Below are positions 9,254 through 18,665 of a stretch of DNA of 64,000 nucleotides, one piece after another; positions within the stretch are counted from its first letter, which is position 1; every line of letters begins with the position of its first letter. The notes beneath the pieces were generated by a model. It was given only the letters and a program-made list of their open reading frames with translations, did no database searches and had not been told where the DNA came from. Source of the stretch: Brevibacillus brevis (GTDB taxonomy: Bacteria > Bacillota > Bacilli > Brevibacillales > Brevibacillaceae); assembly GCF_900637055.1 (NCBI RefSeq), contig NZ_LR134338.1, positions 425,001 to 489,000 of the forward strand. The letters are read 5' to 3'. Both the position numbers and the translations under genes were made by a program.

Positions 9254-10489
9254 ATGAAAAAACAGAAATCATTGTCGATACTGGCTGCAACATTTGCTTT
9301 GAGCACATTGCTCGCAGGCTGTGGTGGAGGTACAGGGACTGGTGGACAAAGCGCGACACCACAGCCGAGCAATAATAGCGGAGGAAGCACGGGCGGTGCA
9401 AGCGGAGCAACTGAGAAGCTCGTGATTGCTGTCGTTGGTCCGATGTCTGGTCAGTACTCCGATTACGGAAGCACAGCAAAAGCTGGTGCTGAATATGCGT
9501 TGAAAGAAAAGGCGGAGGCATTCAAAGCACTTGGCTTTGACGTTCAATTGTCCGCTCAAGACGACCAAGCTGACCCGAAACAAGGGGTAGCAGTCGCGCA
9601 AATGTTGATTTCGAATCCTGATGTAGTCGGGGTGGTAGGCCATGCTACAACAGGTGCTTCGATTACAGCAGCAGCCCAATACGAGCAAGAGAAGCTTGTG
9701 ATGGTATCTCCTTCCGCAACGGGATCAGATTTGACTGAGCAAGGCAAGAAGATCGTACACCGCATTTGTGCGCGTGATGATCAGCAAGGCTCCAAGGCTG
9801 CTATTTTTGCCAAAAATCAGTTGAATGTAAAAACGGCTTTCGTCATGCATGACAAGGCTGCTTATGGACAAGGTCTTGCGGAAGAAGTGAAAAAGCAATT
9901 TGAAAAAGACGGTGTACAAGTTCTCGGCTTTGAAGGGGTAACGGCAGGCGAGAAGGATTATAGTGCGATCATCACCCAAATCCTTGCGAAAAATCCAGAG
10001 ATGATCTACTTCGGTGGATACTACTCTGATGCAGGGATCATTGTGAAGCAAGCACGTGAAAAAGGCTTCAAAGGTGTCTTCATGGGTGGCGATGGCTACG
10101 ACTCCGCTGACATGGTGAAAATTGCTGGTGCGGAAAATGCCAATAACGTAGTCTTTACTTCTACTGTAGGCGATATTGGTGCTACCGAAGACGGCAAGAA
10201 ATGGATCACAGACTTCGAGAGCGCGACAGGCAACAAAGTAGGGATTTTCACTTCGTTTGGCTATGACTCCATGGGTGTTATGCTGAACGGACTGGAAGAA
10301 GCGATCAAAGCAAACGGCGGCAAAAAGCCAACTCGTGAACAAGTGCTGGAAGCTGTTCACAAAACCAAAGATTACAAAGGCAAATTCGTCAACGTAACAT
10401 TCAATGATAAAGGCGATAACGACTTTGCTTCCGTATACGTGTACAAGTATGAGGACGGAAAGAAAGTATTTATGGGTGAAGCGAAGTAA
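9254..10489 (+). CDS. Branched-chain amino acid ABC transporter substrate-binding lipoprotein
   Basis: A 411-residue lipoprotein with lipobox LAGC (Cys23), a Gly/Ser/Thr-rich linker to ~residue 53, then a periplasmic-binding-protein type 1 fold of the LivJ family ('KLVIAVVGPMSGQYSDYGST', 'GVVGHATTGASITAA'). It should capture branched-chain or related amino acids for a Liv-type importer, but no permease or ATPase genes lie beside it. The ATG follows AGAGGGGGATG. Confidence 0.92.
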   Translation: MKKQKSLSILAATFALSTLLAGCGGGTGTGGQSATPQPSNNSGGSTGGASGATEKLVIAVVGPMSGQYSDYGSTAKAGAEYALKEKAEAFKALGFDVQLSAQDDQADPKQGVAVAQMLISNPDVVGVVGHATTGASITAAAQYEQEKLVMVSPSATGSDLTEQGKKIVHRICARDDQQGSKAAIFAKNQLNVKTAFVMHDKAAYGQGLAEEVKKQFEKDGVQVLGFEGVTAGEKDYSAIITQILAKNPEMIYFGGYYSDAGIIVKQAREKGFKGVFMGGDGYDSADMVKIAGAENANNVVFTSTVGDIGATEDGKKWITDFESATGNKVGIFTSFGYDSMGVMLNGLEEAIKANGGKKPTREQVLEAVHKTKDYKGKFVNVTFNDKGDNDFASVYVYKYEDGKKVFMGEAK

Positions 10490-10564
10490 TTTTTCATTAG
10501 GAATAAGCCGTCTGGGACATACTAGGTTTGGCATGAATACCAGAATGAAAAGGAAGGGATTCTA

Positions 10565-10684
10565 ATGTCAAACAATCGAAACACGAAGAATGGCGGCAAT
10601 CAAGGACACAGCAGCAAGACGCAAGGCACCCAGAAGCAAAAGTCCGAAAGAGATCGTAACCTGAATAAGCAAGATCCACAATAA
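10565..10684 (+). CDS. Small hydrophilic protein, 39 residues
   Basis: A short ORF with a good ribosome binding site (AGGAAGGGATTCTA-ATG), encoding a very hydrophilic Asn/Gln/Lys-rich peptide without hydrophobic residues. The composition resembles minor spore proteins of the SspN/SspP kind, though I cannot assign a family. A terminator follows directly, supporting it as a real gene. Confidence 0.6.
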   Translation: MSNNRNTKNGGNQGHSSKTQGTQKQKSERDRNLNKQDPQ

Positions 10685-10691
10685 CAATGAC

Positions 10692-10736
10692 AAAAGCCCA
10701 CCCGTTTGAGCCAAAGGAGCTCGCGGGAGGGCTTTT
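10692..10736 (+). terminator. Terminator, probably bidirectional
   Basis: Stem AAAAGCCC-CCCG/CGGG-GGGCTTTT (10692-10736) between two convergent small genes. Confidence 0.75.
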
Positions 10737-10741
10737 GCTTG

Positions 10742-10876
10742 TTAAATGCCTTGCTTGCTGGGCAAACGCTTTTCGGGATGACCGTAGCCTTGATGTTGTC
10801 TGCTTCGCAGATTTTTCGCTTGGGATTCGCGAATTTTGGCCACGAACTCACTCGTGCTCATTTTAGTGAAATCCAT
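10742..10876 (-). CDS. Small DUF4023-like protein, 44 residues
   Basis: ORF on the minus strand with ribosome binding site GGAGGTG six bases before ATG. The product (MDFTKMSTSEFVAKIRESQA, then a basic tail ending in LPSKQGI) resembles the short DUF4023 family of Bacillales, as judged from memory of the helix-plus-basic-tail pattern. Function unknown. Confidence 0.62.
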   Translation of the reverse strand: MDFTKMSTSEFVAKIRESQAKNLRSRQHQGYGHPEKRLPSKQGI

Positions 10877-10911
10877 AGGGCACCTCCACTGATGATGGGA
10901 TGTACACCTTT

Positions 10912-12780
10912 CTAGGATGACCCAATTTGGTCCTGTACAATCGGAAGTGTAATCTCTACTACTGTACCTTCGTGCTCCCTGCTTTTAATTTCCAGGCTGC
11001 CGTTGTGGTCTTTCATGATTTTGCTGCTGATCATGAGGCCGAGGCCAGTTCCGTTTTCTTTTGTCGTGAAAAAGGGGGCGCCCAGCTTGTGAATCATTTC
11101 TTCAGAGATTCCACAGCCAGTATCCGTGAGCGTAATGAGCACCTGATGATTGTCTTTTAAAGTGGTGGCAATCAGAACTTCACCATGTCCGTCGATCGCT
11201 TCAATGGCATTTTTAATGATGTTGATAAAGACCTGCTTGAGCTGGTTTTCTTCTCCCGCAATGATCGGATGGTAAGCGAATGCGGTACGGAAATCGATGT
11301 TTTTCAAATTTGCTTCTGACCTCAATAGTGCCAAGACGCTTTCCAGCAAAGGGATGAGCGGAAGAGGCTTGATTTGAATGCTATGTGGCTTTGCCAAGAC
11401 TAGCAATTCACTCACAATAAAATTGATCCGGTCCAGTTCAGAGAGCATGATGTCGGCGTACTGCTGGTTATCATTCATGCTCGGATAAAGAAATTGGATG
11501 AAGCCCTTCAAAGATGTGAGCGGATTGCGAATCTCATGGGCGATTCCAGCAGCCAGTTCCCCAATCACGGACAGCTTCTCAGCCTTCCGTAATAATTCCT
11601 CGTTATTTCGGCGTTCTGTAATATCCCGCGATACGATGATAAAGCCGTCACAATCTCCCGTTTTTGTCAGGATAGGGGTACCCTTTGATTCGAGAACGAT
11701 CCATTTGTTATTTTTTGTTTGGAAACGAAACTCGCATATTTTTGGTTCTTGGCTCGCCAGCAAATGATGAAAGTGGTCAATGACAGTTTGCCGATCTTCT
11801 GGATGAATCTCGGCAAAGGTGAGCTGACGGCAATTTTCACTCGTTTCGATTACGCGTGAATGCGAAGGGGAGAGATAGAGGATATCCCCGTTTTTGTCTG
11901 TAATCAGAATAAGATCATCTGTGTATTCCGAGATGATTTTGTTCGTTTTCTCGCTTTTAAACAAGGCAGCCTCAGAGTATTTACGTTCTGTGACATTTCG
12001 CGAGACTAACATGATGTTTTGGACGTCTCCTACCGCGCTTAAAATGGGGATACCGCGTGTTTCAAAGGAAACCTCGTTTCCATTCCTATCCATAGAGCGC
12101 GTCTCGAAATGAACGGGTTGTTTCGTTGTCATGATCTCTTGAAATTTGTCCCGGAACATGGGGATATCCTCTGGATGTGTGAGTTGCAGATTGTTAGGGG
12201 AAGTAACCTCGGCTGGAACAAATCCCAATTGCTCGATTGATGGGGATGCATAGATACGTCGCATGGATAAATCATAAATCGTCACGATATCCTGGGTATG
12301 ATCAATGAGGAGACGATATTTGGCTTCGGTTTGACGCAAGGCCTCTTCAATTTTTTTGCGGTCGGAAATGTCACGGGTAATGCAGGAAGCACCAATAATT
12401 TTTCCCGTTTCATCTTTGATTGGAGCAGCCGACAGAATGACATCCATCTTCGTGCCATCTTTTCGCTGTCTGATGGTTTCGTAATTGGTTAGTAATACAC
12501 CCATGCTCCTGACCGCATCAAATAACTGTTTGGTTTCGCTCCTGTACTCTTCTGGAATAAAGCAGAGCGGTGAAGCGTAAATCTCCTCCATGGACCAACC
12601 GTAGTATTGCTCAAAAGCATGATTCACCAAGACGATATTGTTATCGAGATCACTAATCGAGATGGCATCTGTTGTAAAGTGGAAAAATGCTTTTAATATT
12701 TGATCTGGAAATAACACTTGCGTGATTTCCTTTTTCGAGCGTTTCTTTTTCCATAAGAAAGGGGTTTTAAGCTTGTTCAT
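10912..12780 (-). CDS. Multi-PAS sensor histidine kinase
   Basis: A 622-residue cytosolic kinase with no membrane segment. It holds three PAS/PAC modules (about 30-145, 150-270 and 275-395), then a HisKA domain with phospho-accepting His415 (AHEIRNPL) and a HATPase domain with N box NIIKNAIEA and GTGLGL. No response regulator lies beside it. Soluble multi-PAS orphan kinases of this design in Bacillales often feed the sporulation phosphorelay (KinA/KinE type), a plausible but unproven role. The ATG follows GGGGGAAATCTG. Confidence 0.9.
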   Translation of the reverse strand: MNKLKTPFLWKKKRSKKEITQVLFPDQILKAFFHFTTDAISISDLDNNIVLVNHAFEQYYGWSMEEIYASPLCFIPEEYRSETKQLFDAVRSMGVLLTNYETIRQRKDGTKMDVILSAAPIKDETGKIIGASCITRDISDRKKIEEALRQTEAKYRLLIDHTQDIVTIYDLSMRRIYASPSIEQLGFVPAEVTSPNNLQLTHPEDIPMFRDKFQEIMTTKQPVHFETRSMDRNGNEVSFETRGIPILSAVGDVQNIMLVSRNVTERKYSEAALFKSEKTNKIISEYTDDLILITDKNGDILYLSPSHSRVIETSENCRQLTFAEIHPEDRQTVIDHFHHLLASQEPKICEFRFQTKNNKWIVLESKGTPILTKTGDCDGFIIVSRDITERRNNEELLRKAEKLSVIGELAAGIAHEIRNPLTSLKGFIQFLYPSMNDNQQYADIMLSELDRINFIVSELLVLAKPHSIQIKPLPLIPLLESVLALLRSEANLKNIDFRTAFAYHPIIAGEENQLKQVFINIIKNAIEAIDGHGEVLIATTLKDNHQVLITLTDTGCGISEEMIHKLGAPFFTTKENGTGLGLMISSKIMKDHNGSLEIKSREHEGTVVEITLPIVQDQIGSS

Positions 12781-12974
12781 CAGATTTCCCCCGCATAGTC
12801 TATCAAGTATTTGAATGAGATAGTGTTGTCGTAACTATTCGAGATATAGGAGCCATTTTCCTATCAAAATTTGGAATAGTTTGTTATTCCATAATGAATT
12901 GGTTATGCATGAAGGTTCTGACTTGCATGGAAATCCGCTATAATGAGAGTTAGAAAAAAGTCGGGGGTGTATGC

Positions 12975-13133
12975 ATGACAACTGGTTTTATCGTTGCGTT
13001 GGTGCTCATTTTTATCGTCATCATCGGTGCGACGATTTTGGTTACAAACAAAGCTTATTCGCGTAAACCTGAACAAATAGATCCGATCCTGCCCAGTAAG
13101 GATATTGCTGGAAATAAGGAACTCGATCAATAA
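12975..13133 (+). CDS. Small single-span membrane protein (YtzI-like)
   Basis: A 52-residue ORF: an N-terminal hydrophobic helix (residues ~4-24) followed by a short hydrophilic tail, resembling the small Bacillus protein YtzI. The GTG-rich leader contains GGGGGTG before the ATG. A strong terminator follows. Function unknown. Confidence 0.65.
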   Translation: MTTGFIVALVLIFIVIIGATILVTNKAYSRKPEQIDPILPSKDIAGNKELDQ

Positions 13134-13152
13134 TGCCAGCAGGCAAAAGAAA

Positions 13153-13183
13153 AGGAGTGGTTATCTCAACCACTCCTGCTTTA
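13153..13183. terminator. Bidirectional terminator
   Basis: A 10-bp perfect stem AGGAGTGGTT/AACCACTCCT (13153-13162 with 13168-13177) with loop ATCTC, between convergent genes. Confidence 0.75.
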
Positions 13184-13208
13184 TTGACGGAATCGGAAAG
13201 TATATAGC

Positions 13209-14225
13209 CTACAGTTTGGAGAAGCGTTCTACGATGTCATCAACAAGCAGTTCAGCAGAAAGGATTCCGCCGCCTACGTTCCAGATCACTTCGTCAACTT
13301 GGAATGCCTTATTGTTTTTCGCGACATTCAGTTTTTGATAGAGCGGATCTTTCATCCATTCCTCGGTGTATTTATTAGCAGAGCCATCACCGGAATAATC
13401 GCCGATCCAGTAAAACATGACGTCGCCATCCATTTCAGCCATGAGCTCTTTTGGAATGTCTTTTTTGAACTCATCGATGTCTTGGGAGGCTGGTCGAGCA
13501 AAGCCAAGCTGGCTCAGAACAACGCCAGAGAAAGTGTCTTTCAAGTAAAGACGAGTTTTGCCAGCTACGAAACGTACGACAGAGACTTTCATCTTCGTCT
13601 TGTCACCCAGTTTTCCTTTTGCATCCTCAATCTTCTTATCGAAATCAGCCATCAGCTTGTCGCCTTCAGCTTTTTTATTCAGCGCTTCTGAGTAAAGGGC
13701 AAAGTTGATTTTCCATCGTCCTACGAGATCCTCGGAGAAGACGGTTGGGGCAATCGAGGAAAGCTGAGCGTATACTTTTTCTTGCCCTTGGCGTCCTTTT
13801 GTTCCCAGAATCAGGTCTGGCTTCAGGCTGGCGATCAGCTCAACGTTCGGTTGGTTCTCATCGCCCAATTCAACTGCATCCTTCATTTTCTCTTTAATAT
13901 GTGGATGCCATGGGTCACCAGGTTTGCCGAGGCCACTCATGACAGCCCCAACTGGTGTAATTCCTAATGCGAGAACAGCCTCTGTGCTTTCACTGGTGAG
14001 AGTGACGACACGTTGAGGAGTCCCTTTTATTTTTGTTGACCCCATAAAGTGTTTGACTTCTCTCTCTTCAGACGCTGCCGGTGCAGGTGCTGATGTAGTT
14101 GTTGATGCGGCTGGTGTAGAAGAAGACGAGTCGGATGAAGGCGTTGCCTGTCCTCCGCAACCTGTTACGAGCATGACAGCGGAAAGCATAGCCCCGAGCA
14201 TCAAACGCAGGGAAGTTTTGCGCAT
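13209..14225 (-). CDS. Fe3+-siderophore ABC transporter substrate-binding lipoprotein (system 1)
   Basis: A 338-residue lipoprotein with lipobox VTGC (Cys23) and a class III binding-protein fold (TroA/FecB type). The ATG at 14225 has GGGGGA nine bases upstream and gives a proper signal peptide, so the longer reading is rejected. A near-perfect Fur box lies 23 bases upstream. It is divergent from the two permease genes that follow. It is clearly paralogous to the lipoprotein at 17416 (both have 'IKGTPQR' and 'VELIASLKPDLILGTK'-like blocks). Confidence 0.92.
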   Translation of the reverse strand: MRKTSLRLMLGAMLSAVMLVTGCGGQATPSSDSSSSTPAASTTTSAPAPAASEEREVKHFMGSTKIKGTPQRVVTLTSESTEAVLALGITPVGAVMSGLGKPGDPWHPHIKEKMKDAVELGDENQPNVELIASLKPDLILGTKGRQGQEKVYAQLSSIAPTVFSEDLVGRWKINFALYSEALNKKAEGDKLMADFDKKIEDAKGKLGDKTKMKVSVVRFVAGKTRLYLKDTFSGVVLSQLGFARPASQDIDEFKKDIPKELMAEMDGDVMFYWIGDYSGDGSANKYTEEWMKDPLYQKLNVAKNNKAFQVDEVIWNVGGGILSAELLVDDIVERFSKL

Positions 14226-14247
14226 GATGGAAAATCCCCCTTTTAAC

Positions 14248-14262
14248 TGATAATGATTATCA
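14248..14262. promoter_or_regulatory. Fur box of siderophore lipoprotein gene 1
   Basis: TGATAATGATTATCA is a perfect 7-1-7 Fur box of the Bacillus type. Placed 23 bases upstream of the lipoprotein start, it should block transcription when iron is plentiful. Confidence 0.9.
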
Positions 14263-14368
14263 TTTTTCTTCACTACTGTATATGCTCATATGACAATGTG
14301 TCAATATATTTTTTGGAACCAAAGGAAAACTATAGATATTTTTGTGCGATCTTTTCCATTAGCGATAA

Positions 14369-14383
14369 TAAAAATCAATATCA
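14369..14383. promoter_or_regulatory. Probable Fur box of permease operon 1
   Basis: TAAAAATCAATATCA matches 11 of the 14 defined positions of the 7-1-7 Fur box. It lies ~115 bases upstream of the first permease gene in the divergent intergenic region. Confidence 0.55.
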
Positions 14384-14497
14384 TTGACTAGCCCTATCTG
14401 CAAGCTTAGACTGATTAGTGGGAGAAACTTACATACAGATGTAACGAAAAGGAAATAGACAGAATAGGGAGAATGCAACGGAAAGAAGGGAACAAGC

Positions 14498-15514
14498 GTG
14501 AATGTAATTTTGTCCAGCCGACTGCAAAAGACTACTGTACTCATAGTAGGACTCGTCATCTTGGCGGTCGTGATGGTAGCTAGTATCCTTTTTGGAATCA
14601 ATCGGTATTCGCTCACTACGGCAGTAGAGGCATACACTCAATTTTCCGGTTCGGAGGAACATTTGATTATTACGACATCCCGAATGCCGCGTACACTGAC
14701 AGCAGTAGCGGTGGGGAGCAGTCTCGCTGTAGCAGGTGTTTTGTTGCAGGCGTTGACTCGCAACCCTTTGGCTTCACCATCTCTTATCGGTGTGAACGCT
14801 GGAGCTGCAGCCGCTATAGTGACGACGATTGCTGTTTTTGGCTCGAAATTCCCAGTGTCGCAAATGATGTGGGCAGGCTTTATCGGAGCGGGTGTGACTG
14901 CATTGCTTGTATACGGATTGGCTTCCGCTGGGCGGGGAGGCATGACTCCGATTAAGCTGACACTTTCGGGTGCAGCGGTTGCTGCTTTTGCTTCGTCTGT
15001 GACTTCTCTGTTTATGCTGCTGCAAGAAAAGACGATGACAGAGGCCTTTTACTGGTTAGTTGGCTCTGTGGAGGGAAGACAGCTCGATCATTTTTTTATG
15101 CTCATTCCTTATTTGCTTGTAGGCTGGTTAGGTGCTATGCTACTGACCGGCTCGTTAAACTTGATGGTACTCGGTGATGATGTAGCGACTGGCCTGGGCC
15201 AAAAGATTATCTTGGTAAAAGCTTCAGCGATATTGATCGTGGTGCTCTTGGCAGGTGGGAGTGTCGCGCTCGCCGGACCGATTGCATTTGTGGGTATCAT
15301 CATCCCGCATCTTTGTCGTTTTTTAGTCGGTCTTGATCATCGCTGGTTGATTCCCTATTCGATTGTCTTCGGCGGAGCTTTTCTGGTTTGCGCGGACTTG
15401 CTTTCTCGCCTTGTATTGATGCCTATGCGTTTGGAAGTACCAGTAGGCGTAGCAACCGCCATGATCGGAGTGGCTTTTATCATCCCGCTGGTCAGGAGGA
15501 GGGCGTATGCATAG
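14498..15514 (+). CDS. FecCD-type iron-siderophore permease (system 1, first subunit)
   Basis: A 338-residue polytopic membrane protein of the BtuC/FecCD family with about ten membrane spans. Signature stretches include 'RMPRTLTAVAVGSSLAVAGV' and 'QALTRNPLASPSLIG'. It resembles the YfiZ/FeuB type of Bacillus. It overlaps the next gene by eight bases. No ATPase gene is near; in B. subtilis such systems share the distant ATPase YusV, and that is likely here. Confidence 0.93.
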   Translation: MNVILSSRLQKTTVLIVGLVILAVVMVASILFGINRYSLTTAVEAYTQFSGSEEHLIITTSRMPRTLTAVAVGSSLAVAGVLLQALTRNPLASPSLIGVNAGAAAAIVTTIAVFGSKFPVSQMMWAGFIGAGVTALLVYGLASAGRGGMTPIKLTLSGAAVAAFASSVTSLFMLLQEKTMTEAFYWLVGSVEGRQLDHFFMLIPYLLVGWLGAMLLTGSLNLMVLGDDVATGLGQKIILVKASAILIVVLLAGGSVALAGPIAFVGIIIPHLCRFLVGLDHRWLIPYSIVFGGAFLVCADLLSRLVLMPMRLEVPVGVATAMIGVAFIIPLVRRRAYA

Positions 15515-16547
15515 ACATGTAGTCATTCGGACCAAAAAACCAGCGCTCTCGTTTCATGTAAATAAGCGGGCGTTAGGAATGAATTTCATACTATTTTTGC
15601 TCTTATCTGTTGTGATTGTATTGAGTATTGGCTTAGGAAGCTTGCATATTCCTGTGTGGGAAGTCATCAAAGCTTTTGTGGGCGCGGGCAGTGAACAGAA
15701 TGAATTGATCGTGCTCGATTGGCGATTGCCTCGCGTTGTCGTTTCTGTCATGGTGGGGGCTTCCTTGGCAGTATCTGGGGCTATCTTGCAGTCCTTGGTG
15801 CGAAATCCGTTGGCTTCGCCTGATTTGATCGGAACTACAGCGGGAGCGACGGCAGCGGCGGTAGCATTTATTACATTCGCAAAAGATGTAAGTGTGCAAT
15901 GGATGCCATTGGTGGCCTTGATCGGTGGATTGTTAACCGCTACGCTTACGTATCTCACTGCCTGGAAGGAGGGAGTCTCCCCTTTCCGTCTCGCGCTTGT
16001 GGGTGTATGTATTTCAGCAGGCATGGGGGCATTAACGATCTTTTTCATGGTGATCACTCAAACCCGCAAAGCCTCAAACGCTCTCGGGTGGATGACAGGA
16101 ACCGTGTACGGTATGTCTTGGGTAAATGTGATGACCTTGCTTCCGTGGACTGTTTTGTTTCTCGGCGCTACGATTTTCCAAATCCGTTATTTGAATGCCC
16201 AGGAGCTCGGGGATGATATCGCCAAAGGTATTGGCGTAGCGATTGATAAGAAGAGATTGCTCCTGATTGCGATTAGTGTGGCATTGGCTGGTGCTGCTGT
16301 CGGAGTGGCAGGAGGAATCAGTTTTATCGGGTTGATGGCTCCACATATTGCGCGTAGGCTAGTAGGTTCTGCGTATGGCTACTTGCTGCCGGCTTCCGCC
16401 GTTTTGGGCGGGATGCTTGTCGTCTTGGCTGATTTGATTGGGAGAACGGTGTTTTTACCGCATGATTTGCCAGCAGGGATTTTTACCGCAGCGATTGGAG
16501 CGCCGTTTTTTGTGTATCTTTTGTATAAAACGAGGAATCATCAGTAG
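15507..16547 (+). CDS. FecCD-type iron-siderophore permease (system 1, second subunit)
   Basis: A 346-residue FecCD permease (YfhA/FeuC type), with ATG after GGAGGAGGGCGT inside the end of the upstream gene. It contains 'RLPRVVVSVMVGASLAVSGA' and 'RNPLASPDLIG'. Its length matches exactly the gene reconstructed across the prophage (19669-20245 joined to 53477-53940), which is its paralogue. A terminator follows. Confidence 0.93.
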   Translation: MHRHVVIRTKKPALSFHVNKRALGMNFILFLLLSVVIVLSIGLGSLHIPVWEVIKAFVGAGSEQNELIVLDWRLPRVVVSVMVGASLAVSGAILQSLVRNPLASPDLIGTTAGATAAAVAFITFAKDVSVQWMPLVALIGGLLTATLTYLTAWKEGVSPFRLALVGVCISAGMGALTIFFMVITQTRKASNALGWMTGTVYGMSWVNVMTLLPWTVLFLGATIFQIRYLNAQELGDDIAKGIGVAIDKKRLLLIAISVALAGAAVGVAGGISFIGLMAPHIARRLVGSAYGYLLPASAVLGGMLVVLADLIGRTVFLPHDLPAGIFTAAIGAPFFVYLLYKTRNHQ

Positions 16548-16570
16548 GAAATAGCTTTTTAACGAAAAAA

Positions 16571-16607
16571 AGCAGCCCGTTCTCCTTAAGGAAGCGGGCT
16601 GCTTTTC
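16571..16607. terminator. Bidirectional terminator
   Basis: Stem AGCAGCCCG/CGGGCTGCT (16571-16579 with 16595-16603), with T-run on one side and A-run on the other, between convergent permease and TetR genes. Confidence 0.8.
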
Positions 16608-16633
16608 TTCCAAGGGTGCAGAAGAAGCTCCTA

Positions 16634-17212
16634 CTAGAGAAGAAGTTCGCGCATCGAGGCTGTCAATTGAAAAGCAAGTCGCCCCATCTCTTTACAGGAC
16701 TCTTGAAATCGTCTCAATGTCCACTCAATCAAAAGCACATGGAGGGTGGAGGACATCGATCTTTGTGCATAGTAGTAGAGGCTCTCCTGGTGATGATGGT
16801 TCTCTGGATTTGCCTTGTTTGGAAAACGCTCTTGAATAGAAAAGTCAACGCTCCGAAAAATGATCTGTCGCACTTTCCTGTCACCACTGCAAATGTTCTC
16901 TATTAAGGAAGGGGGAGAGTGCTGCTGCCACATCTCGAAAAAAGCTATCAGCATATCTTCATTCAGCTCGTTCTCTTCATCTATGATCCTCCAGTAGGTC
17001 GCATACTGAGCGCACAAATATTCATATAAGATTTCGTCTTTATCCTCGTAATTGCGATAAAAGGTTTGTCTGGCAAGCCCTGCTTTTCGTGTGATCTCGG
17101 TAATGGAGATGTGGGAGTATTGCGTTTTTTCCATGAGTTGAAGCAGAGCAAGAGTGATCCATTCTTTTGACGGTTGTGTTCGATTTCTTACGTTGAGATT
17201 CAAATGTGACAC
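16634..17212 (-). CDS. TetR/AcrR family transcriptional regulator
   Basis: A 192-residue protein with an N-terminal TetR helix-turn-helix ('ISITEITRKAGLARQTFYRN', residues ~36-55) and a C-terminal ligand-binding or dimerisation region of unknown ligand. It is divergent from the second siderophore lipoprotein gene, so control of that locus is possible, but no operator could be identified with certainty. Confidence 0.9.
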   Translation of the reverse strand: MSHLNLNVRNRTQPSKEWITLALLQLMEKTQYSHISITEITRKAGLARQTFYRNYEDKDEILYEYLCAQYATYWRIIDEENELNEDMLIAFFEMWQQHSPPSLIENICSGDRKVRQIIFRSVDFSIQERFPNKANPENHHHQESLYYYAQRSMSSTLHVLLIEWTLRRFQESCKEMGRLAFQLTASMRELLL

Positions 17213-17377
17213 ATCCTTGCTTTTGTCTATTTTCGAATGGTTTTTCCTGAATTCAATTGAAAATGGAAGATATCTATATTAGTGTACAATTGTAACATTT
17301 GATCTCCCTTTGCGCAGTGGGAGAACGTGGTGGAAGAGGAAGCACAGATAGATAGGCCTATTTTTTTACTTCCAAAT

Positions 17378-17392
17378 TGATAATGATACTCA
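17378..17392. promoter_or_regulatory. Fur box of siderophore lipoprotein gene 2
   Basis: TGATAATGATACTCA matches 12 of 14 defined positions of the Fur box and lies 23 bases before the start of the lipoprotein gene, the same spacing as in system 1. Confidence 0.8.
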
Positions 17393-17415
17393 TTACCGTA
17401 AAAGGGGACACAACT

Positions 17416-18387
17416 ATGTTTAAAACAGGAAAGCTCTCACTGCTAGTGACGATGATCATGTCGCTGCTTTTGGCTGCTTGCGGTACGGAAACGGCTGCTC
17501 CAGCCCCACAGGCACAAACAGAGCAGCCGCAGTCAGAACAGGTCCGCAAGATTACACATGCCATGGGTGAAACAGAAATCAAGGGTACCCCACAACGCAT
17601 CGTTGTTTTGACCAACCAGGGGACAGAAAGCTTGCTTGCATTGGGAATCAAGCCGGTAGGAGCAGTTAAATCATGGATCGGAGAACCGTGGTTCGACCAT
17701 ATTAAAGATCAGATGAGTGGGGTTGAAGTCGTAGGGGACGAGACACAACCTAACATGGAGCTGATTGCCAGCTTAAAGCCCGACCTGATCCTCGGAACAA
17801 AAGTGCGACAAGAGAAGATTTACACGCAGTTATCAGCGATTGCGCCAACCGTTTTTACAGAAAACCTTGGTGACAGCATGATTGAAAACTTCGAATTATA
17901 TGCGCATGCGGTAAATAAGGAAACAGAAGGAGCGAAAGTCCTGGCTGATTTCGATAAATTGATCGCCGAGACTAAAACCAAGCTAGGTGACAAAGCGAAG
18001 ATGGAAATCTCGTTGGCACGATTCCAGCCTGGGAAAGTACGTGTCTACTATAAACAAAACTTTGCAGGGGTTATTTTCGACAAGCTAGGCTTTGCACGTC
18101 CAGCGGAGCAGAACAAGGCGGAGTTTTCCAAAGATATCGCAAAAGAGCAGATCAATGTACTGGACGGAGATGTTTTCTTTTACTTCACCTCTGACCGTAA
18201 TGGGGATACCGGAGCTTCGAAGACCGCACAAGAATGGCTAAGTGATCCACTCGCGAAGAACATGAAGGTGGTACAGACAGGCCGTGCGTATCAAGTAAAC
18301 GAAGCTATTTGGAATACGGCCGGGGGAATCCTGGCAGCGGACTTGATGGTGAAGGATATCGAGAGGATCTTTGCGGACATCAACTAA
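17416..18387 (+). CDS. Fe3+-siderophore ABC transporter substrate-binding lipoprotein (system 2)
   Basis: A 323-residue lipoprotein with lipobox LAAC (Cys22) and a FecB/TroA fold, paralogous to system 1. The ATG at 17416 follows AAAGGGGAC; upstream in-frame starts would spoil the signal peptide. Unlike in most such loci, a terminator and an antisense tRNA gene separate it from its permease genes. Confidence 0.92.
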   Translation: MFKTGKLSLLVTMIMSLLLAACGTETAAPAPQAQTEQPQSEQVRKITHAMGETEIKGTPQRIVVLTNQGTESLLALGIKPVGAVKSWIGEPWFDHIKDQMSGVEVVGDETQPNMELIASLKPDLILGTKVRQEKIYTQLSAIAPTVFTENLGDSMIENFELYAHAVNKETEGAKVLADFDKLIAETKTKLGDKAKMEISLARFQPGKVRVYYKQNFAGVIFDKLGFARPAEQNKAEFSKDIAKEQINVLDGDVFFYFTSDRNGDTGASKTAQEWLSDPLAKNMKVVQTGRAYQVNEAIWNTAGGILAADLMVKDIERIFADIN

Positions 18388-18406
18388 TAGAAGAGATAGG
18401 AAAATA

Positions 18407-18434
18407 AAAAAGGCTGGAAGCATCCAGCCTTTTG
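18407..18434. terminator. Bidirectional terminator between lipoprotein 2 and tRNA-Arg
   Basis: Stem AAAAGGCTGG/CCAGCCTTTT with loop AAGCAT. It serves the lipoprotein gene on the plus strand and the tRNA on the minus strand. Confidence 0.8.
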
Positions 18435-18445
18435 GTTAGCAATTA

Positions 18446-18520
18446 TGGTACGCCTGAAGGGAATCGAACCCCCGCACATGGTTCCGGAGACCATTGCTCT
18501 ATCCACTGAGCTACAGGCGT
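18446..18520 (-). tRNA. tRNA-Arg (CCG)
   Basis: On the minus strand: acceptor stem ACGCCTG/CAGGCGT, anticodon loop CTCCGGA (CCG, reading CGG, Arg), T-loop GGTTCGATTCC and encoded CCA. It is intact and sits within the siderophore locus, antisense to it. It is not the prophage insertion site, since the prophage is 1.7 kb away and uses transposition. Confidence 0.95.
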
Positions 18521-18665
18521 ATAGTGTTTTTTAATGACACTATTTCATTATATGACAGCGATCAGGCAAAATGCAAACGAAAAAAGTGGTTTTAGTGGAT
18601 TTTTTCATGAATATGAACTCGGTCCATATCTAAATGGGCAGCAGCATGAGAGAAGGGGATCGAAC

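Noticed and set aside
10885-10900. CTGATGA on the plus strand upstream of the DUF4023-like gene
   Set aside because: No matching GAAA core, cleavage base or closed stems could be found around it.
18446-18520. tRNA-Arg as attachment site of the prophage
   Set aside because: The prophage ends are 1.7 kb away with a 5-bp target duplication inside the permease gene, typical of transposition and not of site-specific integration.
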